This document shows, piece by piece, positions 1 through 7,691 of a stretch of DNA of 64,000 bases (within the stretch, counting starts at the first letter, position 1; each line of letters begins with the position of its first letter). The stretch is from contig NZ_JAHLDM010000005.1 of NCBI RefSeq assembly GCF_018861295.1, forward strand, positions 124,001 through 188,000. The letters run 5' to 3'. The notes below the pieces were generated by a model, which saw only the letters and a list, made by a program, of their open reading frames with translations, ran no database searches and was not told the DNA's origin. A program made the position numbers and the translations under genes. The stretch comes from Clostridium_AD estertheticum_D. Lineage in GTDB: Bacteria; Bacillota; Clostridia; Clostridiales; Clostridiaceae.

Positions 1-7
1 GCTGACT

Positions 8-205
8 ATGGATATATTATATGTTTGTAATGAAAAAATGGAAAGAAGCTATATTTTGAAAGCTGTTTTCGATAAAATATGTATTATAAACAAAATAGTC
101 CCCCAGGTTAGGAATATTTTATTTTCTTTAAAACAAATTAATAGTTCAAAAAATAATGTGTATTTATTATTTGATAAGATATGGAAGATAGTAGCATTTG
201 AATAA
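8..205 (+). pseudogene. Probable relic of a low-molecular-weight protein tyrosine/arginine phosphatase (YwlE-like)
   Basis: A 65-codon frame opens with MDILYVC and keeps C-x5-R-S (Cys7, Arg13, Ser14), the spacing of the P-loop that starts low-molecular-weight phosphatases (normally VCTGNTCRS). The rest of the loop (TGNTC) is lost, and the product is under half the usual ~150 residues, with no recognisable DPF-type aspartate loop. Such a phosphatase gene commonly sits just before rpiB in clostridia and bacilli, which fits this position, 75 bases upstream of rpiB. That it is a decayed remnant is my inference; a chance ORF is the alternative. Confidence 0.4.
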
Positions 206-280
206 TTTATTTAAATGATGATATCTTCTTTTTTTGTAATATTATATATTATAGCAAAAATATTTTGGAGGTGCTTTACA

Positions 281-730
281 ATGAGGATAGCATTGGGTAG
301 TGATCATGGTGGTTTAAGCTTAAAAAAAGAAATAATTAAACATTTGAAGAGTAAAAATGTTGAGGTAACAGACTTTGGTACTCATACTGAAGATTCTTGT
401 GATTATCCGGATTATGCACTAAAGGTTGCACGAGAAGTAGTAGCAGGAAACTTTGAATTAGGAATACTCGTATGTGGTACAGGGATTGGAGTAAGCATTT
501 GTGCTAATAAAGTACCTGGAATACGGGCTGCGCTGTGCGCTGATACTTTTAGTGCCCACGCAACGCGCGAGCATAATAATGCTAACATACTTACGCTTGG
601 AGAACGAACTACCGGAATAGGATTAGCTTTAGACATAGTAGATACTTTTATTAATGCTAAATTCTTAGGCGAAAGACATCAAAGAAGAATTGATAAAATT
701 ACTGAAATTGAAAAAAAATACTGTAAATAA
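281..730 (+). CDS. rpiB: Ribose-5-phosphate isomerase B
   Basis: Interconverts ribose 5-phosphate and ribulose 5-phosphate in the cytosolic pentose phosphate pathway. The 149-residue protein is the usual RpiB length and shows SDHGG (residues 7-11) for phosphate/sugar binding, the CGTGIG loop with catalytic Cys65, and the HNNAN and LGER segments of the active site. I place the start at the ATG at 281, preceded by TTGGAGGTG at good spacing; the open frame extends back to 215 but without a ribosome site or family similarity. It lies 20 bases before upp and is probably cotranscribed, linking pentose phosphate supply to nucleotide salvage. Confidence 0.95.
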   Translation: MRIALGSDHGGLSLKKEIIKHLKSKNVEVTDFGTHTEDSCDYPDYALKVAREVVAGNFELGILVCGTGIGVSICANKVPGIRAALCADTFSAHATREHNNANILTLGERTTGIGLALDIVDTFINAKFLGERHQRRIDKITEIEKKYCK

Positions 731-750
731 AATATTAGGAGGAAACACAT

Positions 751-1380
751 ATGAGTAAAGTAACACAAATTACACACCCACTTATACAACATAAATTGGC
801 ATATATAAGGGACAAAAACACAGGTTCGAAGTATTTTAGAGAGCTAGTTGAAGAGGTTGCTATGCTTATGGCTTATGAAGTTACACGTGATATACAATTA
901 GAAGAAGTAGAAATCCAAACTCCTATTTGTACTACTAAATGTAAAGTTCTATCTGGAAAGAAAATGGCTATAGTACCTATACTTAGAGCAGGCCTTGGAA
1001 TGGTTGATGGTGTTCTTAAACTTATACCAGCAGCTAAGGTTGGACATATTGGAATGTATAGGAATGAGGAAACGCTTCAACCAGTTGAGTATTTCTGTAA
1101 ATTGCCTCAGGACATTAGTGAAAGAGATGTAATTATTACGGACCCTATGATTGCGACCGGTGGATCTGCAATGGATGCAATTTCAGCTCTTAAGAAAAGA
1201 GGAGCAAAGAACATAAGACTTATGTGTCTTATAGCAGCACCAGAAGGAATTAAAGCTATTAGTGACGCACATCCAGATGTAGATATATATGCAGCTTCAA
1301 TTGATGAAAAATTAAATGAACAAGGATATATAGTGCCAGGTCTTGGAGATGCTGGAGACAGATTATTTGGAACTAAATAA
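751..1380 (+). CDS. upp: Uracil phosphoribosyltransferase
   Basis: Converts uracil and PRPP to UMP, the main uracil salvage reaction. The 209-residue length is standard. The PRPP-binding motif DPMIATGGSA is at about residues 131-140, the N-terminal TQITHPLIQHKL block and the C-terminal PGLGDAGDRLFGTK block are both typical of Upp. A strong AGGAGG precedes the ATG. The gene follows rpiB closely and ends before an intrinsic terminator, so it is the last gene of its operon. In many clostridia comEB, tagO and wecB follow directly; here a ~2.8-kb block carrying rubrerythrin, the Crp/Fnr gene and the ferredoxin gene intervenes. Confidence 0.97.
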   Translation: MSKVTQITHPLIQHKLAYIRDKNTGSKYFRELVEEVAMLMAYEVTRDIQLEEVEIQTPICTTKCKVLSGKKMAIVPILRAGLGMVDGVLKLIPAAKVGHIGMYRNEETLQPVEYFCKLPQDISERDVIITDPMIATGGSAMDAISALKKRGAKNIRLMCLIAAPEGIKAISDAHPDVDIYAASIDEKLNEQGYIVPGLGDAGDRLFGTK

Positions 1381-1414
1381 AAAGTTTTAGGCAAATAAAC
1401 AAAAGGTAAAAATA

Positions 1415-1455
1415 AAAAGCAACTTACAGAAATTATTCTGTAAGTTGCTTTTTAC
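1415..1455 (+). terminator. Rho-independent terminator after upp
   Basis: Perfect stem AAAAGCAACTTACAGA / TCTGTAAGTTGCTTTT with a short loop, ending in a T run. The A/T flanks make it usable from both strands. Confidence 0.9.
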
Positions 1456-1504
1456 TGTGGTATACATTATTTCTGTTAGATATATCTTGTTATATCTATA
1501 ATAG

Positions 1505-1740
1505 TATGACTTTTTCCGGAAGTGATTCCAAATAAGAAGAGCAGAAACATTGAAAGTTGATTTAGAAATTCTTGTTTGGCAAATATAAAATTCTCGTGAG
1601 ACTTCCTGGAAGGAAGTCTAGCGAACCGGCGCAAGCCGAATGTGAGTGCTAGATAATTTTATATTTGCCAAACATTAGAATTACTTAATCAACTTTCACG
1701 TTTCAAACTCTTATTTGGAGTTCTGAAGGGAAAAGTCATA
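1505..1740. repeat. Element A, copy 1: ~236-bp long-hairpin repeat with conserved structured core
   Basis: The two ends pair over most of their length: TATGAC with GTCATA at the tips, CCAAATAAG with CTTATTTGG, GAAAGTTGATT with AATCAACTTTC, and GTTTGGCAAATATAAAATT with its exact complement. The centre (about 1593-1650) holds small hairpins GACTTCC/GGAAGTC and CGGC-GCAA-GCCG. A second copy of almost identical length is at 42240-42476, where the stem bases differ but pairing is kept while the core and the CCAAATAAG arm are conserved. It lies between the convergent upp and rubrerythrin genes. No ORF of note. I do not recognise the family; it could be a structured RNA or a non-autonomous mobile hairpin. 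The strand of function is unknown. Confidence 0.8.
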
Positions 1741-1750
1741 GGATACTCTC

Positions 1751-2296
1751 TTATTTGAAATATCTAGTAAGTAATCCTTGGAATGCACGACCATGACGAG
1801 CTTCATCTTTACACATTTCATGTACTGTATCATGTATAGCATCATAGTTAAGTTTTTTAGCTAAAGTAGCTAAATCTTTTTTACCTTGACAAGCGCCATG
1901 TTCTGCATCAACTCTCATTTCAAGATTTTTCTTAGTATCAGCTGTTACTACTTCTCCAAGCATTTCTGCGAATTTTGAAGCATGATCAGCTTCCTCAAAG
2001 GCAATTCTTTTATAAGCTTCTGCGATTTCTGGGAAACCTTCTCTATCAGCTTGACGACTCATTGCTAAGTACATACCAACTTCAGTACACTCTCCAACAA
2101 AGTTAGCTCTTAATCCTTCAACAACGTCAGCGTCTACTCCTTTGGCAACTCCAACTTTATGCTCATCTGCCCATTCCATGTCACCTTCAGTTTTCTCTAT
2201 AAATTTATCACTTTTAGCTCCACAAACAGGACAGACATCAGGTGCAGATTCCCCTTCATAGATATATCCACATACTGTACAAACAAATTTTTTCAT
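1751..2296 (-). CDS. Reverse rubrerythrin (rubredoxin domain N-terminal)
   Basis: An oxidative stress protein reducing hydrogen peroxide with electrons from NADH via rubredoxin-type partners in anaerobes. Of 181 residues, the first ~40 form a rubredoxin domain (CTVCG at 6-10, CPVCG at 22-26). The remainder is a ferritin-like four-helix domain with the diiron-ligand segments GECTEVGMY, FEEADHASKF and DEARHGRAF. This is the reverse of the classical rubrerythrin order and matches the clostridial reverse rubrerythrins known to be highly induced by air. SD AGGAGGAA lies 7-8 bases before ATG. It is transcribed alone and convergent with upp; a 17-bp palindrome in the leader may be a PerR-type operator. 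Confidence 0.92.
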   Translation of the reverse strand: MKKFVCTVCGYIYEGESAPDVCPVCGAKSDKFIEKTEGDMEWADEHKVGVAKGVDADVVEGLRANFVGECTEVGMYLAMSRQADREGFPEIAEAYKRIAFEEADHASKFAEMLGEVVTADTKKNLEMRVDAEHGACQGKKDLATLAKKLNYDAIHDTVHEMCKDEARHGRAFQGLLTRYFK

Positions 2297-2330
2297 ATAT
2301 AATTCCTCCTCGTATTCTTTTGAGTAAGAT

Positions 2331-2347
2331 TACAATTATAAATTGTA
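2331..2347. promoter_or_regulatory. Palindrome in the reverse-rubrerythrin leader, candidate peroxide-regulator site
   Basis: TACAATTATAAATTGTA is a near-perfect dyad 35 bases upstream of the rubrerythrin start codon. Its AT-rich symmetry and target resemble PerR boxes, which control reverse rubrerythrins in clostridia, but it does not match the textbook PerR box exactly. The regulator assignment is inference. Confidence 0.4.
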
Positions 2348-2498
2348 TCCTCTCATATATTAGTTATATTATTTAATAAGTAGAATCAAAATTAGTGTTT
2401 ATCTTTGCTACAATTACAACTATACATCAATGGATAACAATTATCAAGTAAAATTTAATATCTTTTAAGAAACAGTTCGGGAATATTCGACAATTGGA

Positions 2499-3194
2499 TC
2501 AAATCAGAATATCTTCAATGCCACTTAAATCTTTTATTTGAAATAGATTTTTATTAAAATCTATTAATCCATCACTTTTCATATTAACAAGTTCTCTTGA
2601 GAGAGATGGCCGTTGTACACCAAGATGCTCAGCAAGATTTTTCCTTGACATTGGAAGTACTAGTTCTAAATTTTTTTGAATTTCATATTGAGATAATAAA
2701 TAGTTAGATATTTTTTGTCTTAAAGTTTCAAAAGATAGTTCTTTAATTTTTCTATTTAATAGAAGAATTTTGCTAGATAATAATTGCATGAAATTATTCA
2801 ATACTATAGGATAGGAGCTACACATAGATATAACATCTTTTTTTGAAATATATAGTATTATTGAACCAATAGATGAGATTATAGTAGCGGGATATATATT
2901 TGTCTCTGAGAAAGCTATTGCTTCACCAAAAATCTTTCCTTTATTTAATTTTGCTAGGGTAACAATTTTTCCGCTAGCATAATGTTTTTGAACCTCTAGT
3001 TCACCTTCGATGACAATTCCTAGTGAGTCACAGATATCTCCCTCAAGGGCTACTATAGATGTGTGATAATCATCACTATTTTTAGAGCTATTGGAAATTG
3101 AATAGTTTATACTTGTAATTAAATTTTGAAGCTCTAGAGAAGTTAAACCTTTAAATAAAATACAGTGTTTTAAATTATTTACTAAATTATCCAA
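2499..3194 (-). CDS. Crp/Fnr family transcriptional regulator (HcpR-like candidate)
   Basis: A 231-residue protein with an N-terminal cyclic-nucleotide-type beta-barrel (about residues 12-130; ALEGDICDSLGIVIEGELEV and GKIFGEAIAFSE segments) and a C-terminal winged helix (about 160-225) with the recognition region MSRKNLAEHLGVQRPSLSREL. It has no N-terminal Fnr-type cysteine cluster, so it is not a direct Fe-S oxygen sensor of the Fnr kind. The start is TTG at 3194 behind AAGGGTGAT. It diverges from an iron-sulfur protein gene, with a GTAAC-N4-GTTAC dyad between them; from memory, that dyad resembles clostridial HcpR sites for nitrosative-stress genes. Family is clear; the specific role is inferred. 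Confidence 0.85.
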   Translation of the reverse strand: MDNLVNNLKHCILFKGLTSLELQNLITSINYSISNSSKNSDDYHTSIVALEGDICDSLGIVIEGELEVQKHYASGKIVTLAKLNKGKIFGEAIAFSETNIYPATIISSIGSIILYISKKDVISMCSSYPIVLNNFMQLLSSKILLLNRKIKELSFETLRQKISNYLLSQYEIQKNLELVLPMSRKNLAEHLGVQRPSLSRELVNMKSDGLIDFNKNLFQIKDLSGIEDILI

Positions 3195-3220
3195 CGAATC
3201 ACCCTTAAATTTTTATTTTG

Positions 3221-3259
3221 GTAACATGAGTTACATATTATTATAAGTAATTTTAATAT
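3221..3259 (+). promoter_or_regulatory. Ferredoxin-gene promoter with overlapping GTAAC-ATGA-GTTAC operator
   Basis: The dyad GTAAC-N4-GTTAC at 3221-3234 overlaps a candidate -35 TTACAT (3231-3236), followed after 17 bases by -10 TAATAT (3254-3259), reading toward the ferredoxin gene. Its location between a Crp/Fnr gene and its divergent neighbour suggests control of both by the adjacent regulator. Confidence 0.5.
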
Positions 3260-3332
3260 AATTAGACTATACAGTCAATCGAAAAGTTAATTAGTAAGCA
3301 AATATATATTTAAAAATTTGGGAGGTTATAAA

Positions 3333-4073
3333 ATGAAAAGAAATATCATTAATATAGATGAGAGTAAATGTAATGGTTGTGGATTATGTATAAATGCCTG
3401 TCATGAAGGAGCAATAGAGCTCGTTAGTGGTAAGGCTAAATTAATAAGTGATGAGTATTGTGATGGATTAGGTGATTGTCTGCCGGAATGTCCAGTTGAT
3501 GCTATTAAAATAATTCAGAGAGACGCTATGAGTTATGATGTTAAGGCTGTTTTAATTAAAAAGGAACAAAGTGATAATAAAGAAGGTAAGAAGAGTGATT
3601 TACCTTGTGGATGTCCTGGTACAATGGAAAAGTCTATAAAAAGAAATATAAAATCTAATTTAGTACAATCAAAAATTAGAGTAAACACGAATGTAGAAGA
3701 ATCAGCAGCATCAATGTTAAATCAATGGCCAGTTCAGCTAAAGTTAGTTAACTCAAAGGCAGGATTTCTAAAAGGAGCAGATATATTAATTGCTGCAGAT
3801 TGTACTGCATATGCTTATGGAAATTTCCATAAGGAGTTTATTAAAGGGAGAATAACTTTAATAGGTTGCCCGAAGCTTGATGATGATGACTATTATAGAG
3901 ATAAAATTGCTGAAATATTAGAAAACAATGAAATTAAGAGTATTACGGTTATTAGGATGGAAGTACCCTGTTGTGCTGGTATTGTTTTTTCTGTAAAGGA
4001 AGCTATGCTTAAAGCTAGAGTAATAGTTCCATACAAAGAGATAACTATCGGCATAAACGGAGTAATAATATAG
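3333..4073 (+). CDS. 4Fe-4S ferredoxin-domain protein
   Basis: A 246-residue protein with an N-terminal dicluster ferredoxin domain: C13-x2-C16-x2-C19-x3-C23 and C43-x5-C49-x3-C53-P. After a linker comes PCGCPG (about residue 90) and a ~130-residue C-terminal region with further cysteines (ADCTAY, GCPKLDD, CCAGI) that may bind another cluster. Proteins of this shape are common in anaerobes, but their partner is not known to me. The ATG at 3333 sits behind GGGAGGT; an upstream in-frame TTG at 3318 overlaps that site and is rejected. It is divergent from the Crp/Fnr gene, which probably regulates it. An electron-transfer role in stress or nitrogen-oxide metabolism is inference. Confidence 0.8.
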   Translation: MKRNIINIDESKCNGCGLCINACHEGAIELVSGKAKLISDEYCDGLGDCLPECPVDAIKIIQRDAMSYDVKAVLIKKEQSDNKEGKKSDLPCGCPGTMEKSIKRNIKSNLVQSKIRVNTNVEESAASMLNQWPVQLKLVNSKAGFLKGADILIAADCTAYAYGNFHKEFIKGRITLIGCPKLDDDDYYRDKIAEILENNEIKSITVIRMEVPCCAGIVFSVKEAMLKARVIVPYKEITIGINGVII

Positions 4074-4213
4074 TAAATTAACATATATAGTTTATCAAAC
4101 ACTTTAAATTTTTATTGTTTTAGTGTAAAATAATAGTGATTGATTATTAGATTAAAATTTTATATTTGATTTTTATCTAAATAATTAAAATATATTTTAT
4201 ATGAGGTATAATT

Positions 4214-4702
4214 ATGAAAAGAATTGACAAGCATAATTATTATTTGGATATATGCGAAACAATATCTGAGCGAGGAACTTGTTTACGCAGGAATTTTGCA
4301 GCTATTATAGTGAAAAATGATGAAATTATGTCTACCGGATATTCGGGAGCACCTAGAGGAAGAAAAAATTGTTGTGATTTAGGCGTATGTAGGAGAGAAG
4401 AGCTAAAAGTTCCAAGAGGGACAAGATATGAACTTTGCAGATCAGTACATGCAGAGCAAAATGCAATTATATCATCAAGACGAAGCGATATGTTAGGAGC
4501 AACGCTTTATTTGGTAGGTAAAGAGGTAAGCAGCGGTGAATTAGTTGAAAATGCATCCCCATGCTCTTTATGTAAAAGATTTATAATTAATGCAGGTATA
4601 GAGAAAGTAATAATTAGAGACGATAAAATACAATATAAGATAGTATTTGTACAGGAATGGATAGAAAACGATGACTCAATTCAAGGTGATGGTGGATATT
4701 AA
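4214..4702 (+). CDS. comEB: Deoxycytidylate (dCMP) deaminase, ComEB type
   Basis: Deaminates dCMP to dUMP, feeding thymidylate synthesis. The 162-residue protein carries the zinc deaminase motifs: HAEQNAI with the catalytic glutamate, and SPCSLCKR with the two zinc cysteines, plus the substrate segment GYSGAPRG and an extra CCDLGVCRR zinc-like patch usual in dCMP deaminases. The start is ATG behind ATGAGGTATAATT. It precedes tagO by 99 bases, the same neighbourhood as in other clostridia. No promoter is evident in the 140 AT-rich bases upstream. Confidence 0.93.
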   Translation: MKRIDKHNYYLDICETISERGTCLRRNFAAIIVKNDEIMSTGYSGAPRGRKNCCDLGVCRREELKVPRGTRYELCRSVHAEQNAIISSRRSDMLGATLYLVGKEVSSGELVENASPCSLCKRFIINAGIEKVIIRDDKIQYKIVFVQEWIENDDSIQGDGGY

Positions 4703-4801
4703 TTATGAAATCTTGTAAAGCAAAGTTAACTATTAATTTCATGGATTTTAGTCTATATTTATCAAATAAAAACACCGTTTTTGTGAAAGAAAGGTCTTTT
4801 T

Positions 4802-5830
4802 ATGAGTGATAGATATGTTTTAGCAATTGTTACAGCTTTAATTTCTGCTGTATTTACACCTTTAGTTAAGAAATTAGCAATAAGGGTTAATGCCATTGAT
4901 GTTCCTAAAGATACAAGAAGAGTTCATACAAAACCGGTACCAGTTATGGGTGGACTCGCCATATATATAGCTTTTGTTTTAGGAGTAATTTTATATAATG
5001 GAATTTTAACGACCTCTCAAACGGGTATAATCATTGGCGCGACTGTAATTGTTATTGGTGGAATTATTGATGATATTAAAGATTTAAGACCTAGATATAA
5101 ACTCCTTATACAAATTATAGCGGCTATATGCTTATTGATGTCAGGTGTGAAAATATCTATGATAACCAATCCTTTTAGGGATTTTTATCCCTTTATAAGC
5201 ATGGGATGGATTAACATACCAGTGACTATAATATGGATTGTGGGTGTTACTAATGCATTTAACTTAATTGATGGATTAGATGGACTAGCGGCAGGCATAG
5301 CGTTCATATCATGTGTTACTCTAATGATAGTTTCTATACTTAGTGGAAGACTAGAAGCTGCATTTTTAACAGCGGTCTTAAGTGGTGCGATTTTAGGCTT
5401 TTTGCCATATAATTTTAATCCAGCATCTATATTTATGGGGGATACTGGCTCTCAATTATTAGGGTTTCTCTTAGCTGCTATTTCAATTGAGGGGGCTATT
5501 AAATCTGCGACGGCTTTTGTAATTGCAGTGCCAATTTTGGCGTTTGCATTACCTATTTATGACACACTTTTTGCTATGATAAGACGAAAAGTTCATGGAA
5601 AACCTATAATGCAAGCCGATAAAGGACACTTGCATCACAGGCTATTGGCTATGGGCCTTAGCCAAAAACAAGCAGTTATTATCATGTATTTTATAAGTGC
5701 TATTCTAGGTGGTATTGCTATCATAGCTATGCAAATTAGTACACAAAGGGCATATTTTTTATTAGCAACGGTAGGAGTAATTACTGTTTTAGTAGCATGG
5801 AAATATGGTATATTTGATCAAAAGGATTAG
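4802..5830 (+). CDS. tagO: Undecaprenyl-phosphate GlcNAc-1-phosphate transferase (TagO/WecA/MraY family)
   Basis: Integral membrane enzyme that transfers GlcNAc-1-phosphate from UDP-GlcNAc to undecaprenyl phosphate, starting wall teichoic acid or other surface polymer assembly. The 342 residues form about ten to eleven transmembrane helices with the family signatures: the DVPKDTRRVHTKPVPVMGG cytoplasmic loop, the IIDDIKDLRP loop, NAFNLIDGLDGLAAG, FMGDTGSQLLG and the HLHHRL loop that separates this polyprenyl-P:HexNAc branch from MraY. Short length and SD AAAGAAAGG are ordinary. It is followed 69 bases later by wecB, which makes the ManNAc donor often used in the next step. Confidence 0.93.
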   Translation: MSDRYVLAIVTALISAVFTPLVKKLAIRVNAIDVPKDTRRVHTKPVPVMGGLAIYIAFVLGVILYNGILTTSQTGIIIGATVIVIGGIIDDIKDLRPRYKLLIQIIAAICLLMSGVKISMITNPFRDFYPFISMGWINIPVTIIWIVGVTNAFNLIDGLDGLAAGIAFISCVTLMIVSILSGRLEAAFLTAVLSGAILGFLPYNFNPASIFMGDTGSQLLGFLLAAISIEGAIKSATAFVIAVPILAFALPIYDTLFAMIRRKVHGKPIMQADKGHLHHRLLAMGLSQKQAVIIMYFISAILGGIAIIAMQISTQRAYFLLATVGVITVLVAWKYGIFDQKD

Positions 5831-5899
5831 GTTATATATTATTTTATAGTTTCCTAGCTTATATGTGATAATAAATTGAATTTATATAGGAGGTATCTG

Positions 5900-7030
5900 G
5901 TGGAAAATATTAAAATTATGGTTATATTTGGTACGAGGCCTGAGGCCATAAAAATGGCACCTCTAATTAAGGAACTTGAAAAAGTTCCTCAAATAAAATG
6001 TAAGGTATGTGTTACCGCACAACATAGAGAAATATTGGACCAAGTTCTTGAAATTTTTAACATAAAACCTGAGTATGATTTAAACATAATGAAAACAAAA
6101 CAAAGTTTAACAGGGATAACATGTTCTGTGATTTCTGGACTTGAGGAAATTTTTGATAAAGAAAAGCCGGATATGGTTTTAGTACATGGAGATACTACTA
6201 CTACTTTTGCGGCAGCACTTGCAGCGTTTTATAGAAAGATACCTGTAGGGCATGTAGAAGCAGGTCTTAGAAGTCATAATAAATATTCACCTTATCCTGA
6301 AGAGATTAATAGAAAATTGACTGGTGCCTTAACAGAGCTACATTTTGCACCTACAACTATCTCTAGAGAAAATTTATTACGAGAGGGAATAGATGAAAAG
6401 AATATTTTTGTTACAGGAAATACAGTTATAGATGCTATGAAATATACAATAAAAGAAAATTATGTTTTTGAAAATCATGAGTTAAATTTAATTGATTTTA
6501 AAAACAAAAAAATTATAATGGTTACGGCTCATAGAAGAGAAAATTGGGGAATTGGAATTGAAAATATATGCAAAGCTTTAAAAACAATTGTTGAAGAAAA
6601 TCTAGATGTAGAAGTATTGTATCTTGTTCATCCAAATCCAGTAGTTAAAGATGTGGTTTATAATATTTTAAAGGATGTTTCTAGAATACACCTGCTTAGA
6701 CCTATAGATACTAGGGAAATTCATAATTTAATGAAAAAATGTTATCTTGTAATGACCGATTCAGGAGGAATTCAAGAAGAGGCACCTCATTTGGGAAAAC
6801 CAGTTTTAGTGCTTAGAGATGTTACGGAGAGGGTAGAAGCCCTGAGTGCTGGCACAGTGAGGCTGGTTGGAATAGATAGAGATAAAATAATACTCGAGGC
6901 TAATAAGCTAATTAGAAATGTAGAAGAGTATAATAATATGAGTAAATCAATTAACCCTTATGGTGATGGGAATGCTTCGGTTAAGATAGTGGATGCACTG
7001 GTAAACTACTTTAACGACATTTCAATTTGA
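5900..7030 (+). CDS. wecB: UDP-N-acetylglucosamine 2-epimerase (non-hydrolysing)
   Basis: Interconverts UDP-GlcNAc and UDP-ManNAc for surface polymer linkage units. The protein of 376 residues contains the hallmarks FGTRPEAIKMAPL near the N-terminus, HGDTTTTFA, GHVEAGLRS, YPEEINR, the HRRENWG loop and DSGGIQEEAP in the UDP-binding half. I choose the GTG at 5900 because AGGAGG ends six bases before it; an in-frame TTG at 5876 lies upstream of that site. It pairs with tagO just upstream, and a hairpin-T run follows, so it ends this operon before the ATP synthase region. Confidence 0.94.
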   Translation: MENIKIMVIFGTRPEAIKMAPLIKELEKVPQIKCKVCVTAQHREILDQVLEIFNIKPEYDLNIMKTKQSLTGITCSVISGLEEIFDKEKPDMVLVHGDTTTTFAAALAAFYRKIPVGHVEAGLRSHNKYSPYPEEINRKLTGALTELHFAPTTISRENLLREGIDEKNIFVTGNTVIDAMKYTIKENYVFENHELNLIDFKNKKIIMVTAHRRENWGIGIENICKALKTIVEENLDVEVLYLVHPNPVVKDVVYNILKDVSRIHLLRPIDTREIHNLMKKCYLVMTDSGGIQEEAPHLGKPVLVLRDVTERVEALSAGTVRLVGIDRDKIILEANKLIRNVEEYNNMSKSINPYGDGNASVKIVDALVNYFNDISI

Positions 7031-7041
7031 AGTTGCGTGGA

Positions 7042-7077
7042 TAAATTTAAGAATTAAATTCTTAAATTTATTTTTTT
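7042..7077 (+). terminator. Rho-independent terminator after wecB
   Basis: Stem TAAATTTAAGAATT / AATTCTTAAATTTA with a minimal loop and a run of T. All A/T except two G:C pairs, so of modest strength. Confidence 0.75.
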
Positions 7078-7691
7078 AAAATTCTAATAAATAAAGCAGT
7101 CTAAAATAACAGCAGTGAAGATTATAAAATTCATAATCATGAGTAACAAGAAATTAGGTCTGAGTATATTAAATATCAAGGTATAAGGTATATAAGAGCC
7201 TATATACTTAAAAACATCATTAAGTAGAGGTATATTGGCGAGTATAACTGGTGATAATAACATGAAATGACAATGATTAAAAGAAAAAGTGAAATATTGA
7301 AAACTATAACTTGCAATTGTTTCTAAGAAACAATATACTTAACTGGTAATATTTAAAAATATAAATCATTTGTAACTGTTTACTCAAATAAAATGCACAT
7401 ACTAAAGTTAATAAAACCCATTGACAGTGGAAGATACAATGTAATATTATGAATGTTAAGAAAGTTCATAATATTATTAAAATGTAGTTTAATTGAATAA
7501 TATAGATTTATAATTAGTTATTTAGACGTATTAAACCATAATAAGGAGTTATATAGAGGAATAATGGTATTTAGATGAAAAAAAAGATGAATTTGGCTTT
7601 AAAACTTGAGATATCAAGGAATTTGGAGTTTTATTTATGAAAATTAGTAGACTATAATTACAATATTGTTAGAAAGTAAGGAGAAGTAAAA
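7078..7691 (+). other. 614-bp gap before atpI: promoter, dyads, no convincing gene
   Basis: Only very short frames occur, such as a 15-codon frame at about 7139 and a 21-codon frame at 7575 starting MKKKMNLALK; neither has database-style features I can support, though either might be a remnant of a lost atpZ-like gene. A 7-bp dyad GTATATA/TATATAC lies near 7190, and the atp promoter with its dyad is at 7421-7475. The long distance from promoter to atpI (about 235 bases) leaves a substantial untranslated leader. Confidence 0.6.
7421..7475 (+). promoter_or_regulatory. Candidate atp operon promoter with dyad over the -10
   Basis: TTGACA at 7421-7426 and TATTAT at 7445-7450 are 18 bases apart. 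The dyad AATATTATGAA (7443-7453) / TTCATAATATT (7465-7475), perfect over 11 bp, covers the -10 and the expected start site, so it may be an operator or form a 5'-end RNA hairpin. Confidence 0.6.

Noticed and set aside
1505..1740. Group II intron or tnpB-type transposon for element A
   Set aside because: No ORF, no recognisable domain V, and length too small; no feature tied it to either class.
7575..7640. 21-codon frame MKKKMNLALK... before atpI as an atpZ gene
   Set aside because: Too short, ends in all frames within 70 bases, and does not clearly match AtpZ; kept only as a remark on the gap.
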